In this document: in pieces, positions 59,147-64,000 of the stretch
Numbering within the stretch: the stretch's first letter is position 1
Layout of the letters: every line of letters begins with the position of its first letter
The notes under the pieces: model-generated
What the model was told of the DNA's origin: nothing
What the model saw: only the letters and a program-made list of their open reading frames with translations
Databases searched by the model: none
NCBI RefSeq assembly: GCF_003014485.1
Contig: NZ_PYGA01000007.1
Coordinates: 62,001-126,000, forward strand
Direction of reading: 5' to 3'
From: Murinocardiopsis flavida
GTDB taxonomy: Bacteria; Actinomycetota; Actinomycetes; Streptosporangiales; Streptosporangiaceae
DNA: 64,000 bases
Made by a program: the position numbers and the translations under genes

Positions 59147-60157
59147 TCACGGGCGGACGGCGCCCTTGAACTGGCCGTCCCAGTAGGCCGCGAGGTCGAC
59201 GACCTCGACCGTCTTCCCGCTGCTCGGCGCATGCACCATCTTGCCGTTGCCGGCGTAGAGGCCGTTGTGCCCGATGTCATCGAAGAAGAACATGATGTCG
59301 CCCGGCTGGAGCTCGCCCCGGGACACCTTGTTCGGCATCTCGTACTGGGCGTAGGTCGTCCGCGGGATGGACACCCCCGCGGCCTTCCAGGCCGCCTGGG
59401 TCAGCCCCGAGCAGTCGTAGCCGTTGGGACCGGTCCCGCCCCAGACGTAGGGGGTGCCGACCTTGCCGTAGGCGAAGTCCAGCGCCGTGCGCGCGTTGCC
59501 GGAGGCCGATCCGTTGTAGGAGGCCCCGTTCCCGCTCGACTGCCCCTGCCCGGCGGAGGAACCGCCGTTCCCGCCGAGGCCGGCGAGGACCTCCTCCTGC
59601 TCGTCCAGCTTCCGCTGGACCTTCTCCTTGTCCTTCTTCAGGGCCTTGCGGTCCTTGTCCGCCTTCTTCTGCTTGTCCTCGGCCTCCTTCTTGAGCTTGA
59701 TCAGCCGCTCGTTGGAACCGGTGAACTCGTCGAGCTGCGTCTTCTGGTTCTTCGACAGGTAGTCGATGTCCGCGTTGCGGTCGAGCAGGTCCTCGGGCTT
59801 GTCGATGGTGAGGGCCGATGAGGGGGCGTCGAGGTCGCTGTTGCGGTAGCTCGCGCTGGCGAACCCCGCGACCGTCTTGCGCAGCCGCTCGTACCGGTCC
59901 TCCTCCTCTCCGACCTGGTCGTCGAGGTCGGAGACCCGCTTGTCGGCGACCTTGAGGTCCTCTTTCGCCTGGTTGTAGTCCTGGACGATGGCGCTGGACT
60001 GCTTGGTCAGCTTGTCCACGCGCTTCTCGACGTCGGCGCGCGACGGCTCGGGCTCCGCGTTGGCGGTGCCGACCGGCAGGACCAGGCCGGTCGCGGCGGC
60101 CAGGCCGAGTCCGGCGGTGATCCGCCGGCGCATGGGTGAACGGGTGTTCTCGGTCAC
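59147..60157 (-). CDS. Secreted NlpC/P60 endopeptidase with coiled coil
   Basis: A 336-aa peptidoglycan hydrolase. The signal peptide covers about the first 35 residues. A long charged coiled coil (residues 38-200, rich in KKEAEDKQKKADKDRK) is followed by the NlpC/P60 domain: YGKVGTPYVWGGTGPNGYDCSGLTQAAW (Cys nucleophile), IGHNGLYAG and MVHAPSS (His). This architecture is like RipA/RipB-type D,L-endopeptidases that cut stem peptides in septum or spore walls. GTG at 60157 lies about ten bases after GAGGAG; a GTG 12 bases further up and an ATG at 60133 are alternatives. Confidence 0.92.
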   Translation of the reverse strand: MTENTRSPMRRRITAGLGLAAATGLVLPVGTANAEPEPSRADVEKRVDKLTKQSSAIVQDYNQAKEDLKVADKRVSDLDDQVGEEEDRYERLRKTVAGFASASYRNSDLDAPSSALTIDKPEDLLDRNADIDYLSKNQKTQLDEFTGSNERLIKLKKEAEDKQKKADKDRKALKKDKEKVQRKLDEQEEVLAGLGGNGGSSAGQGQSSGNGASYNGSASGNARTALDFAYGKVGTPYVWGGTGPNGYDCSGLTQAAWKAAGVSIPRTTYAQYEMPNKVSRGELQPGDIMFFFDDIGHNGLYAGNGKMVHAPSSGKTVEVVDLAAYWDGQFKGAVRP

Positions 60158-60407
60158 GGGAAACTGCACTCCTCAATGGCGAGGTGATCCGGGAAAAGGG
60201 CGGCCGTTGTCCGGCGCAGGCGACACGGGCGCACGCCCGCCCGCAGCGGGGGCAGGCGGTACGCGGCGCGGGTGGGGCGCGGCCGGGAGCGGTGTCGGCG
60301 ACCGCGGCGGGACCGCGGCGCTGATCGGGCGCGGCCCGCGGGCGGGCCGGCGGATCACGGACGCGTCAGAACCGGTCGCGCTGTGTCACTGCGCGGGAAG
60401 GGCCGGT

Positions 60408-60809
60408 CTAGACCCGGCTGATGCAGAGGGTCACCAGCAGCGGGGCCGCGCCGTGGCGCCGCGGCCCGTACCGCAGGAACGGGCTCCGGATCCGCGGCTC
60501 GGCGCGGGCCAGCCACAGCCCGCCCGCGACGAGCACGCCCGCCAGGGCGGGCAGGAACAGCGCAGGCGGGGCCGCGCGCTGCTCGGCCGCCGCACCGCTG
60601 GAGTCGCACTCGTGCGCGGTGCCGTGGCCGTGCGCCGCCGGGGCGGCGGACGCGGTGGACGCCGTGGCCGCGGCGGGCTCGGCCGCGGTCGAGGCGTGGC
60701 TGCCATCGGCGAGGCAGAGGGAGCACAGCAGGTACATGCAGACCGCGACGAGCAGCAGCACGCCCCTGATCAGGGGGCGCCGCAGGACGGAGGCGGTGTG
60801 CTCGGACAC
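60408..60809 (-). CDS. Small two-helix membrane protein, paralogue A
   Basis: A 133-aa protein with an N-terminal membrane helix (RGVLLLVAVCMYLLCSLC), a 45-residue Ala/Thr-rich loop containing HGHGTAHECDSS, a second helix (ALFLPALAGVLVAGGLWLA) and a basic tail ending TLCISRV. The divergent gene starting at 60911 has the same plan and the same CSLC and LC-x-x-RV ends. The loop His and Cys could bind metal or heme. The start is uncertain (GTG 60809, or TTG 60827). No family recognised. Confidence 0.65.
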   Translation of the reverse strand: MSEHTASVLRRPLIRGVLLLVAVCMYLLCSLCLADGSHASTAAEPAAATASTASAAPAAHGHGTAHECDSSGAAAEQRAAPPALFLPALAGVLVAGGLWLARAEPRIRSPFLRYGPRRHGAAPLLVTLCISRV

Positions 60810-60910
60810 GTTCGGAAGGGTACACAATGCGGCGGCCGTTCCGGTTGGTCCGCGTTCCGTCCCAGTTCAGTGGTGCCGGACGACCTGTGGGCATTGGGTA
60901 CAGTTCAGCC

Positions 60911-61324
60911 GTGGTACGAATGGCGACGAGGAGGCGGCGGTCCGAAGCGCGGATCGTCGTCTCGATGCTGTTCATCGCCCAGTTCGTGTGCTCGCTCTGC
61001 TTCGGCGCCCCCGCGACGGCGGCGGCCGACGAGCCCGCCGCGCCGGCCACTGCCGCTCCGGCGGCGGCCGCCGACACCGCCGACCGCGACGACCGCGACG
61101 ACGACAGCGCGGCGGCGCACGCGTGCCAGGCCGGTTCCGGTGTCGGCGTCGACAACCGCGCCCCCGCCGCGTCCGTCATCGCACTGCTCGGGTTCGCGAC
61201 GGTGTTCACCGTCCTGGTGTGGGCGGTCCGCACCCCCATCGCCCCGTGGCGCGGCCGGCGCCCGCCCCCGCCCGCGCGCACCTGGACCCGGCTGCGCACC
61301 GCCCTGTGCGTGCAACGCGTCTAG
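60911..61324 (+). CDS. Small two-helix membrane protein, paralogue B
   Basis: A 137-aa protein with helix 1 (RIVVSMLFIAQFVCSLC), an Ala/Asp-rich loop with DSAAAHACQAGSG, helix 2 (VIALLGFATVFTVLVWAV) and a basic tail ending ALCVQRV. It mirrors the divergent neighbour in length, CSLC motif, loop His/Cys and C-terminal tail. The upstream frame to 60827 is open and preceded by GGAAGGG, so a longer form is possible; GTG 60911 or ATG 60920 match the paralogue better. Confidence 0.65.
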   Translation: MVRMATRRRRSEARIVVSMLFIAQFVCSLCFGAPATAAADEPAAPATAAPAAAADTADRDDRDDDSAAAHACQAGSGVGVDNRAPAASVIALLGFATVFTVLVWAVRTPIAPWRGRRPPPPARTWTRLRTALCVQRV

Positions 61325-61507
61325 CAGGCCGTAGAGCGAGCCCCGCGCGCCGCTGAGGCGCGCCCGCCGCGGCCCGCCGGTCCGCGCGCCCGCGCCGTCC
61401 CGGTGCCCGGCCCGCCTCCGGCGCGCCCGCGACCGCCGTCCCCTTGCCCGCGCCACGTCCGCCCGCACCCGGCCGTGGCCGCCTCTGAACGACCGCACGG
61501 AGAGACC

Positions 61508-62788
61508 ATGCCCGACACCGCCCATGCCCCCTCCGCCCGGCGGGCCGCCGCCCGCCTGGCCGCGCTCGCGGCCCTCGCCACCGTTGTGGCCTGCTCCGAC
61601 CCCGACGCCGGCACGTCGAACTCGGAGGAGACCGCCGCCCCGGCCGAACCCGCCGCCAAGGTCCGCATCACCCCCGAGGACGGCGCCACGAAGGTCCGCC
61701 CCGACCTGCCCGTCGTCGTCAAGGCCGACGACGGTGCCACGCTCACCGACGTCGCCGTCGACATCGGCGGGCGGAAGGACGCGGGCGCCGACGAGATGAC
61801 CGGCAGCTTCACCAAGGACAAGACCGAGTGGCGGAGCGACTGGACCCTGCACCCCGGCTCCGATGTGACCGTCACCGCCACGGCAACGACACCCGACGAC
61901 GAGGAGACCGAGGTCGTCAGCGAGTTCGCCACGCGCGAAGCCACCAAGGGCAGGCGCCTTGAGCTGAAGTCCAACTTCCCCTCCAGCGGGGACACCGTCG
62001 GCGTGGGCATGCCCGTCATCGTGAACTTCGACCTCCCCGTGGAGAACAAGGAGCGGGTCGAGTCGGCGATGGAGGTGACATCGGAGCAGCCGGCCGAAGG
62101 CGCGTGGAACTGGTTCGGCGACAAGACCGCGGTGTTCCGGCCCAAGGAGTACTGGGAGCCGAACCAGAAGGTCACCGTCGACATGCGCCTCGCGGGCGTC
62201 CCCGCCGCCAAGGGCGCCTACGGCACCAAGAACCACCAGCTGTCGTTCGAGGTCGGCCGCTCCCAGATCAGCACCATCGACAGCGATACCAAGCGCATGA
62301 CCGTCGAGCGCGACGGCGAACAGGTCAAGGACTTCCCCACCAGCATCGGCAAGGCCAGCACCCGCGCCTACACGACGACCAGCGGCACCCACCTCACGAT
62401 GGAGAAGTACGACAGGCTCACCATGGACTCGGCCACGGTGGGCGTGCCCAAGGGCCACCCCGACTACTACAAGCTGGAGGTCGACTACGCGGTCCGCTTC
62501 TCCAACAGCGGTGAGTTCACCCACGCCGCCCCGTGGAACGGCAGCCTCGGCCAGGCGAACCTGACCCACGGCTGCCCCAACCTCGCCGTCGCCGACGCCA
62601 AGTGGTTCTACGACAACTCGGTGATGGGCGACCCCCTGATCGTGGAGAACACCGACCGCGAACTGGAGGTCGACAACGGGTGGGGCTACTGGCAGCGCTC
62701 CTGGGACGAGTGGCTGAATGAGAGCGCCACCGGCGAGGCCGACGACACCTCGAAGGCGGGGACGCCGGGCTCGCCGCACGGCGGGTGA
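61508..62788 (+). CDS. L,D-transpeptidase (YkuD) lipoprotein with Ig-like domains
   Basis: A 426-aa lipoprotein with a signal peptide and lipobox VVAC (Cys29). Two Ig-like domains (about 50-250) precede a YkuD domain, and the catalytic triad strand is THAAPWNGSL...THGCPNL with the His-Gly-Cys motif; THGC replaces the more usual SHGC. LdtMt2-like actinomycete enzymes form 3-3 peptidoglycan crosslinks at the outer face of the membrane. A GGAGAG site precedes the ATG. The tail after WDEWLNE is low complexity. Consistent with NlpC/P60 nearby in a cell-wall neighbourhood. Confidence 0.94.
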   Translation: MPDTAHAPSARRAAARLAALAALATVVACSDPDAGTSNSEETAAPAEPAAKVRITPEDGATKVRPDLPVVVKADDGATLTDVAVDIGGRKDAGADEMTGSFTKDKTEWRSDWTLHPGSDVTVTATATTPDDEETEVVSEFATREATKGRRLELKSNFPSSGDTVGVGMPVIVNFDLPVENKERVESAMEVTSEQPAEGAWNWFGDKTAVFRPKEYWEPNQKVTVDMRLAGVPAAKGAYGTKNHQLSFEVGRSQISTIDSDTKRMTVERDGEQVKDFPTSIGKASTRAYTTTSGTHLTMEKYDRLTMDSATVGVPKGHPDYYKLEVDYAVRFSNSGEFTHAAPWNGSLGQANLTHGCPNLAVADAKWFYDNSVMGDPLIVENTDRELEVDNGWGYWQRSWDEWLNESATGEADDTSKAGTPGSPHGG

Positions 62789-62960
62789 CGCGCACGCCGC
62801 GGGCCCGGCCGGGCCCGCGGCGCCCCGCACCACTCCCCCGTCACGCACGCGCTCGCCGGGGCGCGGCGGCAGGGCGCCCAGCGTGGCTCCCCGACCGGCG
62901 CGCCGACCTGCGCGAAGATCGGTGGGCAGGGCCCGACCACCGTCCCTCGGGAGCGCCACG

Positions 62961-63647
62961 ATGCAGCACGCACACGAACCGGGCGCCGCCCCCGGCGACA
63001 TCGGCCGCCGGGTGGCCCGGCGCCGCGCCGAGCTCGGCCTGTCGCGCGAGGAGGTCGCCGCGCACGCCGGGATGGCGGCGGGCTACGTCGCCTACGTCGA
63101 GGAGCACCCGCCGCTGCTCAGCCGGTGGTCGCTGAACCGGCTCGCCGACGCCCTGCGGACCTCGCCGGAGCACCTCCTCGGCGCCGACTCCGAGGTGCCG
63201 CCCGGCACCGCGTCGACGGCCGTCCCTGCGCCCGAGCTGCGGACGCTGAGCACGGCGGAGTGCCAGGCGCTCATCGCGCCCGGCGGCGTGGGGCGGATCG
63301 CCTTCACCGTCCCCGGCGGCCCGGCGCCCACGGTGCTGCCCGTGAACTACGCGGTCGCCGACGCCGCGATCGTGTTCCGCACGTCCGCCTGCGGCGTCAT
63401 CGCCACGCATCTCCCCGATGCCGCGTCATTCCAGGTCGACCGGCTCGACGGCGCCATGAGCGAGGGGTGGAGCGTGCTCGTCAGCGGGCGCGCCGAGCGC
63501 GTCGGCGCCGGGGACGGGCCGCCCGCGGTCCCGGTCCGCTCCTGGGCCGGAGCGGACCGGGACACCGTTGTCCGGGTCGTGCCCGTCACCATCAGCGGCC
63601 GCCGCATCACCGCCCGCGGGGCACCCGACGGCGGCCCTGCCGCCTGA
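62961..63647 (+). CDS. HTH domain fused to a flavin-nucleotide-binding (pyridoxamine oxidase-like) domain
   Basis: A 228-aa fusion. Residues 12-75 are a Cro/C1-type helix-turn-helix (IGRRVARRRAELGLSREEVAAHAGMAAGYVAYVEEH...LADALRTSPEHLL). From residue 93, LSTAECQALIAPGGVGRIAFTVPGGPAPTVLPVNYAVADAAIVFRTS and ASFQVDRLDGAMSEGWSVLVSGRAERV belong to the split-barrel FMN/PNPOx-like superfamily. Such fusions occur in actinomycetes; F420, FMN or heme sensing has been suggested for relatives, with no defined target here. Gene has a GGGAG-type site. Confidence 0.9.
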   Translation: MQHAHEPGAAPGDIGRRVARRRAELGLSREEVAAHAGMAAGYVAYVEEHPPLLSRWSLNRLADALRTSPEHLLGADSEVPPGTASTAVPAPELRTLSTAECQALIAPGGVGRIAFTVPGGPAPTVLPVNYAVADAAIVFRTSACGVIATHLPDAASFQVDRLDGAMSEGWSVLVSGRAERVGAGDGPPAVPVRSWAGADRDTVVRVVPVTISGRRITARGAPDGGPAA

Positions 63648-63669
63648 CGGGTGCCCGGAGCGCCGCGCC

Positions 63670-64000
63670 TCAGGTCGCGGCGGACTCCGACCGGCTGCGC
63701 TCGTCGGCGCCGGGCCGCATCCGGCCGAAGACCAGCAGTCCGAGCAGGAGCGTGACCGCGAGCAGGGCCGTCGACGCCAGCAGGAGCACGTTCGGGCCGT
63801 ACTGGAGGATCAGCGGGATCTGGATCGCGGTGATCAGCCCGCCGCCGAAGAACGGCTGGACCGCGAGCTGCTTGTAGCCGAACGCCTCGAACGCCGGGGT
63901 CTTCAGGCCGGGGTCGGCGATGCGCATCAGCAGGAGGCCGGTGGCGCTGGTGCCGAGCGTCTGCCCCAAGTTGCCGATACCCCGCTCGAACCAGTAGGAC
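63670..64000 (-). CDS. Sodium/glutamate symporter (GltS-like), N-terminus beyond window
   Basis: The frame runs through the right edge of the window; only about 110 C-terminal residues are seen. The visible segment GIGNLGQTLGTSATGLLLMRIADPGLKTPAFEAFGYKQLAVQPFFGGGLITA carries the GltS-type second-half signature with a conserved GT-x-ATG-LLL-R-x-x-DP, and two to three membrane helices follow before a short charged tail. The direction is away from the HTH-flavin gene. GltS imports glutamate with Na+. Confidence 0.85.
   Translation of the reverse strand, partial: SYWFERGIGNLGQTLGTSATGLLLMRIADPGLKTPAFEAFGYKQLAVQPFFGGGLITAIQIPLILQYGPNVLLLASTALLAVTLLLGLLVFGRMRPGADERSRSESAAT

Noticed and set aside
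60170-60407. ydaO/c-di-AMP riboswitch before the NlpC/P60 gene
   Set aside because: This switch is frequent before actinomycete cell-wall hydrolases, but the conserved GGGAACCGGGG-like and GGGGUGAA segments are not present here.

Overview
The window is a very GC-rich chromosomal segment (roughly 72-73 % by eye) from a filamentous actinomycete, most likely of the Nocardiopsaceae or a neighbouring family. The reasons are the phosphatidylinositol-mannoside (PIM) gene block, an SsgA/SsgB-type sporulation protein, an orphan Roadblock/LC7 protein, CdaR/PucR, LacI and IclR regulators in actinobacterial style, and many GTG starts with 4-base ATGA/GTGA stop-start overlaps. Both ends cut through genes: an unrecognised protein at the left and a GltS-type symporter at the right.

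Positions 1-18.5 kb: a minus-strand core block (pdxS, FkbM methyltransferase, LemA-like protein, pimA, PatA-type acyltransferase, pgsA, Ap4A-phosphorylase-like HIT protein) that in mycobacteria is followed directly by thrS. Here thrS lies about 8 kb away. Between them are terC, a DUF885 protein, a glycerophosphotransferase-like gene with seven perfect AAAAGGG heptamers inside its reading frame, a STAND/TPR protein with a degenerate P-loop, YciI and DUF1707 genes. PdxT is not next to pdxS.

Positions 18.5-22.1 kb: an SsgB-like gene, an aminodeoxychorismate-lyase-like gene, a Roadblock protein and five tRNA genes (Val-CAC on minus; Gly-GCC twice, Cys-GCA and Val-GAC on plus), closed by a strong terminator.

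Positions 22-32 kb: accessory metabolism. This has an alpha/beta hydrolase, an MFS / P450 / [3Fe-4S] ferredoxin operon, a membrane acyltransferase, a NarL-type two-component system and an acyl-CoA ligase.

Positions 32-45.4 kb: two catabolic clusters. The first is a minus-strand NMT1-type ABC transporter, M19 dipeptidase, DUF3726-like protein, IclR regulator and a 588-aa orphan. The second is PucR, a class III omega-aminotransferase, a CaiB-type CoA transferase and glutaryl-CoA dehydrogenase, which together look like a 5-aminovalerate/glutarate route. It has an 18-codon leader ORF and a duplicated translation-start segment.

Positions 45.4-49.9 kb: a low-GC solitary HsdR_N-type nuclease gene (clearly foreign in base use), a PadR/HAAS pair, a secreted S1 protease and a MerB-like protein.

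Positions 50-57.5 kb: a LacI regulator with twin operators divergent from a PotABCD-type ABC transporter, co-transcribed with a nucleoside hydrolase and an adenine deaminase. This is probably a purine nucleoside uptake and salvage operon.

Positions 57.6-64 kb: a Trypco1/trypsin-like two-gene module of the kind linked to bacterial conflict systems. It is followed by cell-wall enzymes (NlpC/P60 and a YkuD L,D-transpeptidase), a divergent pair of paralogous small membrane proteins, an HTH-flavin-domain fusion and the gltS-like end.

The most unusual signals are the heptamer tract, the Trypco1 protease module, the low-GC nuclease and the two poorly described catabolic clusters. All functions are read from sequence alone; no database search was run.
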